Part shown: positions 35,585 to 44,517 of the stretch, piece by piece
How the letters are laid out: each line of letters opens with the position of its first letter
Numbering within the stretch: the stretch's first letter is position 1
From: Gammaproteobacteria bacterium
GTDB lineage: Bacteria > Pseudomonadota > Gammaproteobacteria > Arenicellales > JAANXG01
Direction of reading: 5' to 3'
Assembly: GCA_024639325.1 (NCBI GenBank)
Contig: JAHEIO010000005.1
Coordinates: 28,330-92,329, forward strand
DNA: 64,000 nucleotides
Program-made: the position numbers and the translations under genes
The notes under the pieces: model-generated
What the model was told of the DNA's origin: nothing
The model's database searches: none
The model's input: the letters and a program-made list of their open reading frames with translations, nothing else

Positions 35585-36576
35585 TAGCTCCCTGGAACGA
35601 GGGCATCTTGCGGAAAATCACCGCAGACCGGGACAGGAGGCCGCATTCCTGGTTGTTTTGCGGCCCCCAGGGGCTGGGAAAAAAAGAGGCTGCGTGCCGA
35701 TATTCAGAGCTGCTTCTCGGTGAAGGTCGCGGATTTTCCGCTGCCTCGCACCCAGATTTCCACGTTCTGTGCCCAGAGGCGGAGCTCGATCCGGAGGGCT
35801 CGTTGCTGCAACGATACGGCATGCGTTACTACGTCACGAAGCCAGGACAGCAGCCCAAATCGGTCATTTCCGTTGATCAGGTGCGCGCATTGTCCAACGC
35901 GATCATCAGCTTTGGTCACGGTTCCTTTAAAGTCGTTTTGATCACGCCCGCGCACAAGATGAATATCAATGCCGCCAACGCACTGCTAAAAAGCCTCGAG
36001 GAGCCGCCAACGAATACGGTTTTCATCCTCGTATCGGATCGTCCGGACCTGCTGCCGGCTACCATTCTCAGCCGTTGCTCCAGGATAGATTTCCGCATTC
36101 CACCGCGCCAGGAGGCGCTCTCCTGGCTGGCAGGAAAAACGGACAATGGCCGCGCCGCCGTCGCCCTGGATGTGGCCCGAGGAGCTCCCTTGCTGGCGGA
36201 GGAATACCTCAGTTCAGGCTTCCTGGATGCGCGTGATGCGGTAATTCGCGACATCCAGTCAGTCATGAACGGTCGAATCGATGTGACGACGCTCCCTGGA
36301 AGATGGAAAGATCTGGGTATGGCCAGTTCACTGAGTATATTTTATGGTGTTATGAGCGACCTCGTTAAGACGCGATATGTGCCAAAATCGCCCGGTTTGA
36401 TCAATCCCGACCAGTTGGGCTGGTTGCATCCCACGTCAAAACGAATACACTTAAAGCGGGTGTTTGCGTTATTAGAGCGGGTCGGGAGATATCTCCGGGA
36501 CACGAATTCGCCTTTGGACAAGAATCTGCTACTGGAAGATCTGTTCCTGGACCTAATCAAAGTTGGTAAAAAGTAA
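35581..36576 (+). CDS. holB: DNA polymerase III delta-prime subunit without zinc module
   Basis: 331 residues. The AAA+ fold has a modified P-loop GPQGLGKKEA, NALLKSLEEPP and LSRCSRIDF (SRC motif), and a C-terminal helical domain. It is part of the clamp loader. The four-cysteine zinc insertion of E. coli delta-prime (CxxxxxxxxCxxCxxC before HPD) is missing: the sequence runs straight through YSELLLGEGRGFSAASHPDF. It overlaps tmk and its TAA overlaps the pilZ ATG. Confidence 0.93.
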   Translation: MIAPWNEGILRKITADRDRRPHSWLFCGPQGLGKKEAACRYSELLLGEGRGFSAASHPDFHVLCPEAELDPEGSLLQRYGMRYYVTKPGQQPKSVISVDQVRALSNAIISFGHGSFKVVLITPAHKMNINAANALLKSLEEPPTNTVFILVSDRPDLLPATILSRCSRIDFRIPPRQEALSWLAGKTDNGRAAVALDVARGAPLLAEEYLSSGFLDARDAVIRDIQSVMNGRIDVTTLPGRWKDLGMASSLSIFYGVMSDLVKTRYVPKSPGLINPDQLGWLHPTSKRIHLKRVFALLERVGRYLRDTNSPLDKNLLLEDLFLDLIKVGKK

Positions 36577-36941
36577 TGGCAGAAGATATTGGAATCGAGA
36601 ACGGTGAAGCCAGACCGACGGTTTTGTCCCTGACAATCAAGGACAAGAGTGCACTTTACGCAGCTTACATGCCATTTCTCAACAGCGGCGGGCTATTCGT
36701 GCCGACCAACAAAACCTACAAAATGGGCGAGGAAGTGTTCATGCTGCTTACCCTGTTGGAAGAGCAGGAACGGGTCCCCGTGGCAGGCAAGGTGGTATGG
36801 ATTACACCTTCGGGCGCGCAGGGAAATCGCGCTGCGGGAGTAGGCGTGCAATTCAGCGAGAAGGACGAGCGGGCGCGAACAAAGATCGAGGCCATTCTCG
36901 GCGGCGCGCTGAACTCCAGCAGGCCAACGCATACCATGTGA
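36576..36941 (+). CDS. pilZ: PilZ-domain protein (type IV pilus PilZ type)
   Basis: 121 residues with the PilZ core FLNSGGLFVPTNKTYKMGEEVFMLLTLLEE, GKVVWITPSG and AGVGVQF. The c-di-GMP binding motif RxxxR at the N-terminus is absent, as in Pseudomonas PilZ, which works with the pilus ATPase machinery rather than binding the nucleotide. The holB-pilZ-tatD order matches Pseudomonas. The start overlaps the holB stop (TAATG). Confidence 0.92.
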   Translation: MAEDIGIENGEARPTVLSLTIKDKSALYAAYMPFLNSGGLFVPTNKTYKMGEEVFMLLTLLEEQERVPVAGKVVWITPSGAQGNRAAGVGVQFSEKDERARTKIEAILGGALNSSRPTHTM

Positions 36942-37247
36942 TCCTCCGGTGTTGCGTCCAGCTGCGCAATATCCGCAGTAGCTCATGTGGTCTTTACCCT
37001 AGCCCGCATTTCTAAGGAAACTCTGCTCAATTCAGTATTTCGTCATCAAACGAAGTGAAAAAATCCCGCACTGTTGTCATACAAGAACTTTTGGATTGCC
37101 GTGTCCTGCCACGCTTCGCTGGCAGCTTCGGCACGCTCCTCGCGATGACACCATTGATCAGAGCTTACCTGGCAAGGCGCCTATGGATGGTTTCCTGATC
37201 ATCGGCATCCGTTCTGCGCCATGATCCGGGATCCTGGGAAGCAGTGC
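36942..37247. other. Repeat-bearing gap between pilZ and tatD
   Basis: About 300 bases without a supported gene. A half-copy of the dispersed repeat (CTAGCCCGCATTTCT) starts at 36999. Further on, at about 37096-37152, GGATTGCCGTGTCCTGCCAC with an internal CTGCCA/TGGCAG hairpin and CTCGCGATGACA resembles widespread intergenic repeats. The conserved pilZ-tatD coupling is broken by this insertion. Confidence 0.5.
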
Positions 37248-38018
37248 GTGCTGGTCGACTCTCATTGTCATATCAACTTCGAACCGCTCTGCGAGCGCAT
37301 GGAGGATGTCCTCGGCAATGCCGGGAAACAGGACGTCGCCTATATGTTGTGTGTCTCGGTCAACATGGAGGACTTTCCGGCGGTACTGTCCCTTGCCCGT
37401 GAGCACCCCAATGTGTTTGCCTCGGTGGGCGTGCACCCCAATGAAACCTCAGGACGAGAACCCGATGTGGAGGAGCTTTGCGCTCTTGCGGCAGCGCCGG
37501 AAATTGTCGCGATAGGTGAGACGGGCCTGGATTACTTCAGGAGCCATGGGGGTCTGGACTGGCAGCGTGACAGATTCCGCCGGCATATCGATGCGGCCAG
37601 GAAATCCGAAAAACCGCTCATAGTCCACACGCGGGACGCCGCTGCCGATACCCTGCAGATCTTGCGTGACGAGGAAGCGGCAGAGTTGGGGGGCGTCATG
37701 CACTGTTTCGCCGAAGACTGGCACGTGGCGAAACAGGCCCTGGATATCGGATTCTATATTTCGTTTTCGGGTATCGTAACGTTCAAGAGTGCCCACGCCA
37801 TCAAAGAAGTCGCTCGAAAAGCACCGATCGACCGTATCCTGGTGGAGACCGACTGCCCCTATCTGGCACCGGTGCCTTTTCGCGGTAAAACCAATGAGCC
37901 CGCCTATGTGAGGTACACCGCCGAGCATGTGGCGGAGTTGAGAGGCATGACTTTGGAGGATCTTGCCTACGCAACGACCTCCAATTTCTTCACCCTCTTC
38001 TCCTCCGCAAACCGGTAG
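37248..38018 (+). CDS. tatD: TatD-family metal-dependent deoxyribonuclease
   Basis: About 256 residues. Metal-binding motifs are VDSHCHINF, GETGLD, IVHTRDA, GVMHCF and ETDCPYLAP. TatD/YcfH proteins are 3'-5' DNA and RNA nucleases. GTG 37248 places VDSHCH at the usual position next to the start; ATG 37221 would add nine residues. It is the last conserved member of the fab-tmk-holB block. Confidence 0.9.
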   Translation: MLVDSHCHINFEPLCERMEDVLGNAGKQDVAYMLCVSVNMEDFPAVLSLAREHPNVFASVGVHPNETSGREPDVEELCALAAAPEIVAIGETGLDYFRSHGGLDWQRDRFRRHIDAARKSEKPLIVHTRDAAADTLQILRDEEAAELGGVMHCFAEDWHVAKQALDIGFYISFSGIVTFKSAHAIKEVARKAPIDRILVETDCPYLAPVPFRGKTNEPAYVRYTAEHVAELRGMTLEDLAYATTSNFFTLFSSANR

Positions 38019-38063
38019 AAAACGGGTCGAAAGATGCTCTTGCAGATCTGAGTCGAACCGACC

Positions 38064-39095
38064 ATGCGTTCATCAAATCTAGTCCACGTCGTAAGCTGCC
38101 ACGCGGAAGGCGAGGTCGGGGACGTGATTGTCGGCGGCGTGGCGCCACCACCCGGCAGCACGATCTGGGAACAGTCCCGCTTCATATCGAGTGATCAGAC
38201 GCTCAGGAACTTTTTGCTCAACGAACCGAGAGGCGGCGTGTTTCGCCACGTCAATCTGCTGGTGCCCCCGAAACACCCCAACGCGGATATGGGCTGGATC
38301 ATCATGGAGCCGGAGCATACGCCACCCATGTCCGGTTCCAATTCCATGTGTGTGGCGACGGTGATGCTGGAGACGGGGATTTTTCCGATGGTTGAACCGG
38401 AGACGAATCTGGTGCTGGAGGCGCCCGGGGGGCTGGTCGAAATATGTGCACGATGCCGGGAGGGAAAGGTCGTCCGGGTGACAACGAAAAATGTGCCTTC
38501 GTTTGTCGATCGGCTCGATGCCCGGTTGGAAGTCCCGAGTTTTGGCACCCTCGCTGTAGACGTTGCCTACGGTGGGGACAGTTTCGTCATCGTGTCCGCA
38601 AAAGATCTCGGATTTGCCCTGACGCAGGACGAAGCCGGGGATCTAGCGTCACTGGGCATCACGATTACCAACGCCGCCAACGATCAACTGGGTTTCAGGC
38701 ACCCGCTGAATCCGGACTGGTCTCACATCTCCTTTTGTCAGATGGCGGGCCCGTTGGAACACGTGGATGGAAGGAAAACGGCGAAAAACACCGTCGCCAT
38801 TCAACCCGGAAAACTCGACCGGTCCCCCTGCGGCACCGGGTGTTCTGCCAGGCTTGCCGTGCTGCATAAACGCGGGGAAATCGGGGTGGGTGAGACATTC
38901 ATCGGGCGCTCGATCATCGATTCAAGTTTCGAATGTCGAATAGAGGAAACAGGCGCAATCGGCGACACCGAAACCGTGGTGCCTTCGCTGTCCGGCCGCG
39001 CCTGGGTAACTGGAATGCACCAGCATATGCTGGACCCGGATGATCCGTGGCCCGGGGGCTACAAAATTACCGACACCTGGCCGCGTCTTGGTTGA
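38064..39095 (+). CDS. Proline-racemase-family enzyme with Ser-Cys pair
   Basis: 343 residues. The first catalytic position is Ser90 ([11 protein letters not shown]) in place of Cys, while the second is Cys in [12 protein letters not shown]. Family members with Cys-Cys are racemases or epimerases; substitution of one Cys changes the reaction, for example to trans-3-hydroxyproline dehydration. The exact substrate cannot be told. The N-terminus [20 protein letters not shown] resembles the dehydratase-type subgroup. It stands alone after tatD, 13 kb from the Cys-Cys paralogue at 23681. Confidence 0.82.
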   Translation: MRSSNLVHVVSCHAEGEVGDVIVGGVAPPPGSTIWEQSRFISSDQTLRNFLLNEPRGGVFRHVNLLVPPKHPNADMGWIIMEPEHTPPMSGSNSMCVATVMLETGIFPMVEPETNLVLEAPGGLVEICARCREGKVVRVTTKNVPSFVDRLDARLEVPSFGTLAVDVAYGGDSFVIVSAKDLGFALTQDEAGDLASLGITITNAANDQLGFRHPLNPDWSHISFCQMAGPLEHVDGRKTAKNTVAIQPGKLDRSPCGTGCSARLAVLHKRGEIGVGETFIGRSIIDSSFECRIEETGAIGDTETVVPSLSGRAWVTGMHQHMLDPDDPWPGGYKITDTWPRLG

Positions 39096-39174
39096 GACCA
39101 TCTGATCCGAATATTGCATCGCAGGTCCGGCCGCAATGAGTGGGACATTTTCGCGGCGTCCTTTTTTATTGCAT

Positions 39175-39188
39175 TTGATCCAGGTCAA
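39175..39188. promoter_or_regulatory. ANR/FNR-type box upstream of the DksA-like gene
   Basis: TTGATCCAGGTCAA matches TTGAT-N4-ATCAA with one change, the form common for ANR sites. It ends 6 bases before the start of the DksA-like gene, so it may mark a transcript start with a very short leader, or a repressor position. Confidence 0.6.
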
Positions 39189-39194
39189 TACAAA

Positions 39195-39686
39195 ATGACG
39201 CCAATCACACCAAAATCGGTTTACGACTCAACTGTTTCAACGAGTTATCGGCATCAGCGATTTCTACAGGAAGTTACAAAACGGGACCAAGCATTTTCAA
39301 GGTGTGTATTGAATAGTCATCAAAAACACTCCAACTTGACCAAAGAGGAAGTCAGCCAAACCAAGCAATCTCTGATACGGCTCAGTCATCGTCTACGCAT
39401 GCAGATTCCGTCTGAGTTGATTGAGGTGAGCGAGGACAGGCTGACCTCGGAGGATGATGAACAAGACGGGTTCAAAACCCTGTCTTCGTTGAGACTGGCC
39501 AATTCGGAACGCGTCGTGGAACTGCTAAAGCAGGTGGAAAAGGCGATAACACGCATCAACGACGAGACTTACGGCATCTGCGTCAATTGCGGGCGCGAAA
39601 TCGACAAAAAAACATTGTTGAGGCACATAACGGAGAACTATTGCAACTCTTGTCGAGACGACGAGCGCACGACGTCTACAGAATAA
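39195..39686 (+). CDS. DksA/TraR-family zinc-finger protein
   Basis: 163 residues. The C-terminus has the DksA four-Cys zinc finger YGICVNCGREIDKKTLLRH and YCNSCRDDE. The middle region is helical and may form the coiled coil that enters the RNA polymerase secondary channel. The first 60 residues do not resemble canonical DksA, so this is a divergent paralogue. ATG 39195 was chosen because it follows the ANR-type box; upstream codons would run through that box. fnr follows after 67 bases. Confidence 0.82.
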   Translation: MTPITPKSVYDSTVSTSYRHQRFLQEVTKRDQAFSRCVLNSHQKHSNLTKEEVSQTKQSLIRLSHRLRMQIPSELIEVSEDRLTSEDDEQDGFKTLSSLRLANSERVVELLKQVEKAITRINDETYGICVNCGREIDKKTLLRHITENYCNSCRDDERTTSTE

Positions 39687-39753
39687 CTTCCTGACCTTGC
39701 TGACATCACCGGCTTTCCTTGGTAAATTTAGGAAAACCAGATGAGCGGCATGG

Positions 39754-40482
39754 GTGAATACGAGCATCAAACTAGCTGAGATCCAGGCGTCTTGCAGACA
39801 GTGCAGTCTGTCGGAATTGTGTCTGCCGCGGGGCCTGACGGATGAGGAACTCACCGACCTGGAGAAGGTAGTCGACCAGCAGCCCCCAATCGACAAGAAC
39901 CAGTATCTATACCGGAATGGCGACAAGTTCAAATCGTTTTACGCGGTCAAATCCGGCGCAATGAAGAGCGTATTCACATCCGTTGACGGCGAGGAACAGA
40001 TCGTCGGTTTCCATTTACCGGGTGAGCTCGTCGGCCTTGACGGTCTCAACACCAAAAGACATACCTGTGACTGCATCGTGCTGGAAAGATCCAGTGTTTG
40101 CGAGCTGCCTTCCATACGCATGGAAGAACTCTGTCGACGCTATTCCGGCCTGCATCGCGCAATGCACAGCATCATCGGAAAAACGATCAGCGAAGATCAA
40201 TCGATGCTGCTACTGCTCGCGCGCCGGTCCGCTGAGGAACGACTGGCGTCATTTCTTGTCAGCTTGTCGCAGCGCAGTCTGCTCCGCGGAGTATCCGGGA
40301 GTGAATTCGATATGCCCATGTCGATGCGTGATATTGCCAACTATCTGGGGCTCGCTCCCGAGACGCTGAGCCGACTGGTGAAGAAATTCGACAAGACCGG
40401 TGTGGCACGCATCGACAAACGCAGAGCCATCATCCTGTCACACGACAAGTTGAACGTCATGGTCGCCGACTGTAAACACTGA
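39754..40482 (+). CDS. fnr: Oxygen-sensing transcription regulator FNR/ANR
   Basis: 242 residues. Cys14, Cys17 and Cys23 have the exact FNR spacing (C-x2-C-x5-C), and Cys116 in SSVCELP is the fourth [4Fe-4S] ligand. The cyclic-nucleotide-like domain follows, and the recognition helix IANYLGLAPETLSRLVKKF keeps Glu, Ser and Arg that read TTGAT-N4-ATCAA. It activates genes when oxygen is low. The start is GTG. It sits beside ccoIS and the cbb3 oxidase genes, its usual targets. Confidence 0.95.
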   Translation: MNTSIKLAEIQASCRQCSLSELCLPRGLTDEELTDLEKVVDQQPPIDKNQYLYRNGDKFKSFYAVKSGAMKSVFTSVDGEEQIVGFHLPGELVGLDGLNTKRHTCDCIVLERSSVCELPSIRMEELCRRYSGLHRAMHSIIGKTISEDQSMLLLLARRSAEERLASFLVSLSQRSLLRGVSGSEFDMPMSMRDIANYLGLAPETLSRLVKKFDKTGVARIDKRRAIILSHDKLNVMVADCKH

Positions 40483-40524
40483 TAGGCGCAGACGATACTG
40501 GAATCGCAATCGCCGCAGGTTAGG

Positions 40525-43023
40525 ATGGAAGCTGCGGAATGCTACCACTGCGGCCTGCCCGTTCCCAGGAACAGCGGTTACGGTCTGGAAATTCTGGGTG
40601 AATATAGGACCGTGTGCTGCCCCGGGTGTCAGGCGGTTGCCGGGGCAATCGTAAATGGCGGCTACCAGAGTTTCTACGACAAGAGAACAACCCTGTCGCA
40701 AAATCCGGCAGCCGACGCCACGCAAGACCTGGATCTGTACGACAACCCCGAGATCCTCGCCCGTTTCATTCGTGAACCCGACGCGCACACCAGCGAGGCC
40801 ACACTAACCGTATCGGGTATCAATTGTGGAGCGTGTCTGTGGTTGATTGAATCGTCCCTATCCAGGGAACCAGGCATCACGTCCGTTCTGGTGAATTACA
40901 CTACCCGGCGGGCGCTGATCCAGTGGCATACACATGCAACCAGTTTGAAAGCGGTCCTGCGGGCTTTTCACCGCATCGGATTCGACGCCAATCCTTATGA
41001 ATTTAGGGCCCCGGCCGTTGCCCTTCAACGGGACAAGGACCGGCAGCTACGCAGGATCGGGATATCCGGCGTGCTTGGCATGCAGATCATGATGATAGCC
41101 GTTGCGCTTTATTTTGGAAGCTCTGCGGGGATGGCGGAAAATTACGAACGGTTCTTCGAGTGGATTTCGATGCTGCTTGTGTTACCCGTCGTGTTCTATT
41201 GTGCGCAGCCGTTCTTCGAAGGCGCCTGGCACGGCTTAAAGTATTGGCAGGCGACAATCGATATACCGGTAAGCCTGGGGATCTCCATCGCGTTTCTTGC
41301 CAGTTCTTTCGCGACCGTAACCGGCCGCGGCGACACCTACTTCGAAGCAATATCGATGTTTGTTTTTCTGCTTCTTGCTACCCGATATTTCGAACTGACG
41401 GCCCGGGAGCGGGGCCTGGACGCGGTAGCGCACATACGGAACAGGATGTCAGGCACGGCCAATCGGGTAGGGGAGGGAGACGTTATGACCAAAGTTCCCT
41501 TGGCCCGCCTGGATGTCGGAGACATCATAGTGGTCGGCGTTGGCGACAGCGTGCCGGTTGACGGCGTGGTGGTGGAGGGACAGACGCGTGTGGACGAGTC
41601 TATCGTCAGTGGTGAATCGGTTCCCATCGTCAAGGAGCCCGGGAGTGAGGTTATCGGAGGTTCCGTAAATCTCAATGCGCCTTTCAGAATCAGGGTTTCA
41701 CGCGGCTACGGCGATTCAACCATCAGCGTCATCGCAAGGCTTGCCGAACGGGCTCAGTCCGCCAAACCGGCCGTGGTCAAACTCGTCGACCGAATCTCAG
41801 CCGGCTTCGTCGTGGGTCTGGTGGTGATATCTGCCCTGGTGGCCGCGTACTGTTGGATGTACGCCCCCGAACGGTTGGTTTCCACCGTTATCGCCGTCCT
41901 CGTTATCGCCTGCCCCTGCGCGTTGTCCCTGGCCACGCCGGCGGCGCTGAGTGCGAGCGTCGGTGCGCTGACGCGACGCGGCATCATACTGCTCAATACG
42001 GACGCCCTGGAAAGACTGGCCGGAATCAAACGTGTCGTGTTCGACAAAACTGGGACGCTGACTCGTGGCAGCCTCGACCTCGTCGATATTCAAACCAGTG
42101 ACGACATGAGCCGGAAAGAGGCGTTGTCGATTGCCAATGCACTCGAAGTCGCCAACACGGGCCATCCCGTTGCAACAGCACTGGCAAACCAAATCGAAGA
42201 TTCGGAATACGCCGCAGCGCAGGGCCTCCAGTACACGGCGGGGGGCGGGGTTTCCGGCGTTGTTTCTGGCACACGATATCGATTGGGATCGTACCGTTTC
42301 GCCCGGCCGGACGGCAAAATCGCCGCGCAAGACGATCGCGGCGTTCGATCCGACGAGGAGCATTCCGGCCTCGTGATCTACCTTGCGGATGAATCCGCAA
42401 TAAAGGCCCGGTTACTGTTCTTGGACGAACTTCGAGCCGGAGCTCGCGAACTTGTCGGCGATCTAAAACGGCGCGGCGTGGCGGTAACGGTACTGTCGGG
42501 AGATAGGCCCGAGGTCGTAACAAGCATCGCGAATACGCTCGGTGTCGAAGACCATCACGCCGAGATGACTCCGCAGGACAAGCTCGATAAACTGGACGAC
42601 TATCAATCGGAGGGCGACCTGGTGATGGCTGTGGGTGACGGCGTAAACGACGCACCGTTGTTGTCTTCCGCCGCTGTCGGTGTTGCCATGGGAACAGGCG
42701 CCGACCTGGCACGCGTTATCGGCGATGTAGTGCTGGTCAACAGCAGACTGATGGATGTGGGTATGCTGCTCGATCAGGCCAGGCAGACGCGAATGATCAT
42801 ATTGCAGAATTTCGCCTGGGCGATTGGCTACAATATCCTGGCGCTGCCTCTGGGGGTCCTGGGGCTGGTGCCGCCGTGGATCGCCGTGATCGGCATGTCG
42901 CTCAGCTCGCTGATTGTCGTTCTGAACGCCCTCCGTCTTGCCAGGCCCGGACGAAACCAGTCGGCTTCCGGGCCGCAAGGTGCTTCATACCCTCGGACAA
43001 TGACCGGGAGCAGGATCGCCTGA
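40525..43023 (+). CDS. ccoI: Copper-transporting P-type ATPase CcoI (FixI)
   Basis: 832 residues. An N-terminal Cys-rich metal domain (CYHCGLP, CCPGC) is followed by an HMA domain with GINCGACLWLIE, eight expected membrane helices, the transport motif ACPCALSLATP, the phosphorylation site DKTGTLT and the hinge GDGVNDAPLL. CcoI supplies copper for the CuB site of cbb3 oxidase. The extra N-terminal domain is diagnostic for this subgroup. ccoS follows 2 bases later. Confidence 0.95.
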   Translation: MEAAECYHCGLPVPRNSGYGLEILGEYRTVCCPGCQAVAGAIVNGGYQSFYDKRTTLSQNPAADATQDLDLYDNPEILARFIREPDAHTSEATLTVSGINCGACLWLIESSLSREPGITSVLVNYTTRRALIQWHTHATSLKAVLRAFHRIGFDANPYEFRAPAVALQRDKDRQLRRIGISGVLGMQIMMIAVALYFGSSAGMAENYERFFEWISMLLVLPVVFYCAQPFFEGAWHGLKYWQATIDIPVSLGISIAFLASSFATVTGRGDTYFEAISMFVFLLLATRYFELTARERGLDAVAHIRNRMSGTANRVGEGDVMTKVPLARLDVGDIIVVGVGDSVPVDGVVVEGQTRVDESIVSGESVPIVKEPGSEVIGGSVNLNAPFRIRVSRGYGDSTISVIARLAERAQSAKPAVVKLVDRISAGFVVGLVVISALVAAYCWMYAPERLVSTVIAVLVIACPCALSLATPAALSASVGALTRRGIILLNTDALERLAGIKRVVFDKTGTLTRGSLDLVDIQTSDDMSRKEALSIANALEVANTGHPVATALANQIEDSEYAAAQGLQYTAGGGVSGVVSGTRYRLGSYRFARPDGKIAAQDDRGVRSDEEHSGLVIYLADESAIKARLLFLDELRAGARELVGDLKRRGVAVTVLSGDRPEVVTSIANTLGVEDHHAEMTPQDKLDKLDDYQSEGDLVMAVGDGVNDAPLLSSAAVGVAMGTGADLARVIGDVVLVNSRLMDVGMLLDQARQTRMIILQNFAWAIGYNILALPLGVLGLVPPWIAVIGMSLSSLIVVLNALRLARPGRNQSASGPQGASYPRTMTGSRIA

Positions 43024-43025
43024 CC

Positions 43026-43220
43026 GTGGATATCATCTACCTTCTGCTGCCGCTTTCGCTGATCCTGGTCGGGATTATCGTCGCCGCCATCTTGTGGGCG
43101 GTAAGAAGCAGGCAGTTCGATGACCTCGAAGGACCGGCGCACCGGATTCTGATGGACGAACCGGAGGATGCCGCACCGCATCTCGAAGACACGCAGCCCC
43201 GCCGCCAAGACGAACTTTAG
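43026..43220 (+). CDS. ccoS: cbb3 oxidase maturation protein CcoS
   Basis: 64 residues: one membrane helix at the N-terminus (DIIYLLLPLSLILVGIIVAAILWAVRSRQFDDLEGPAHRIL), with the FDDLEGPA motif typical of CcoS, then a hydrophilic tail. GTG 43026 is the likely start. It is needed for insertion of redox cofactors into CcoN. Its stop lies in a hairpin-like copy of the dispersed repeat, facing the convergent TauE-like gene. Confidence 0.9.
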   Translation: MDIIYLLLPLSLILVGIIVAAILWAVRSRQFDDLEGPAHRILMDEPEDAAPHLEDTQPRRQDEL

Positions 43221-43238
43221 CCCGCTGAGAAATGCCGG

Positions 43239-43994
43239 CTAGTGGACTTGCTGGGTATGGGAATTATCGGACACGTGAGTTGGATTTCGGGCATGCGTGT
43301 GCTCGCCCTTGTCCAGTGCCACTATGATCAGCATCACGGCCGCAAACAGAATGAGCGAGACACCGGCAGCCTGCCTGAACAGGGAATGTCGCCGCAGGCG
43401 CTGCAGCGTCTGGCCGGTCAGCCCCATGCAGAATACCGTGGGAAGCGTCCCCAGCCCGAAGCCGAGCATGAGCAGCCCCCCCTGTGCCGGGTCGGCGGTT
43501 GACGCCGCCCACGCAAGCGCGCTGTAGACCAGCCCGCAGGGCAGCCAGCCCCATATCAATCCGAAGGTAAACGCCCGGGACTTGGTTTTAACCGGGAGCA
43601 GGTGCCTGCCCAGTGGTTCGATCATGCGCCAGAGTTTGTTGCCCCGGGTCTCGAGCCAGGGAAGGAAAGACCACCAACCGCCCAGATACAGTCCGAGGGC
43701 CAACAAAAACAGAGCTGAAACGCCCATGGCGATTGCATGGGCCACCGCGGGGGGTAGAAGTCCAAAGCCCAGATATCCGAGGGCAGCAACGGCAAATCCG
43801 GCCAGCACATAGCTGCAGATGCGCCCCAGGTTGTAAATGATCAGATAGGCGATCCGGTTGACAGAAAAAGAACTTCCCGCAGGGTCCGTCGAAACCGCGA
43901 GGGTGCCCGCGATGCCGCCGCACATTCCGAGGCAGTGGGAGGAGCCGAGAAATCCGACCAGCAGAGCGGCCAGAAACGTGATCTCACCCGGCAT
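43239..43994 (-). CDS. TauE/SafE-DsbD-like membrane protein of the cco locus
   Basis: 251 residues with about six hydrophobic segments. The start LLVGFLGSSHCLGMCGGIAGTL is the hallmark of the DsbD_2/UreH-TM family found beside cco genes; a second motif is WGWLPCGLVYSALAWA. The tail ends in many His (HTHARNPTHVSDNSHTQQVH), suggesting metal binding. A role in copper or thiol delivery for cbb3 assembly is inferred from context. It starts 3 bases after the ccoH stop. Confidence 0.82.
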   Translation of the reverse strand: MPGEITFLAALLVGFLGSSHCLGMCGGIAGTLAVSTDPAGSSFSVNRIAYLIIYNLGRICSYVLAGFAVAALGYLGFGLLPPAVAHAIAMGVSALFLLALGLYLGGWWSFLPWLETRGNKLWRMIEPLGRHLLPVKTKSRAFTFGLIWGWLPCGLVYSALAWAASTADPAQGGLLMLGFGLGTLPTVFCMGLTGQTLQRLRRHSLFRQAAGVSLILFAAVMLIIVALDKGEHTHARNPTHVSDNSHTQQVH

Positions 43995-43997
43995 GCA

Positions 43998-44501
43998 TCA
44001 CTGCACTTGCCGGCTGGAACTGAAAGATATGGAATCGACGGGCCAGTCGACACGGCCGGTCAGCCTCCATTCGTCGCTGTAGAGGCTTGCATACCATTTC
44101 CCCTGGATCAGCTCAGGAGCGGGACCCGCATATGCCTTGTCGCTGATTCGCGACAAGACGATTTCTTTGTCGATCCCGGGTCTGACGACGTGGTAAATCC
44201 CCAGGGTAACCTTTTCGGGATACATGAAACCCCGATCGGACTCGACCGTTGCCACGATCTGACCGGTTGCACCGACAAAACGCACATCCGAACTGAGCGC
44301 ATAGCGGGCGGCCACGGCGTCGCGCTCCAGCGTGCGGTTGATCTGCAGCCCGCGCTTGTAATAGTCATCGACCACGAGTCCGTCCTCGTTGTGAATGGCA
44401 AGCCAGAGCATCACAGCGCCGACGCAGACAGAGGACAAGGGGATGGCCAGCAGCATCCACACCATGGGTTCCTGATACCAATGGCGCGACGAGGTGTTCA
44501 T
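43998..44501 (-). CDS. ccoH: cbb3 oxidase assembly protein CcoH (FixH)
   Basis: 167 residues. One N-terminal membrane helix (about 12-35) is followed by the FixH motif NEDGLVVDDYYKRGLQINRTLERD and a small periplasmic beta domain. CcoH joins early assembly intermediates of the oxidase. It follows ccoG after 16 bases in the same direction. Confidence 0.9.
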   Translation of the reverse strand: MNTSSRHWYQEPMVWMLLAIPLSSVCVGAVMLWLAIHNEDGLVVDDYYKRGLQINRTLERDAVAARYALSSDVRFVGATGQIVATVESDRGFMYPEKVTLGIYHVVRPGIDKEIVLSRISDKAYAGPAPELIQGKWYASLYSDEWRLTGRVDWPVDSISFSSSRQVQ

Positions 44502-44517
44502 CCGTTCGATGACGAGA

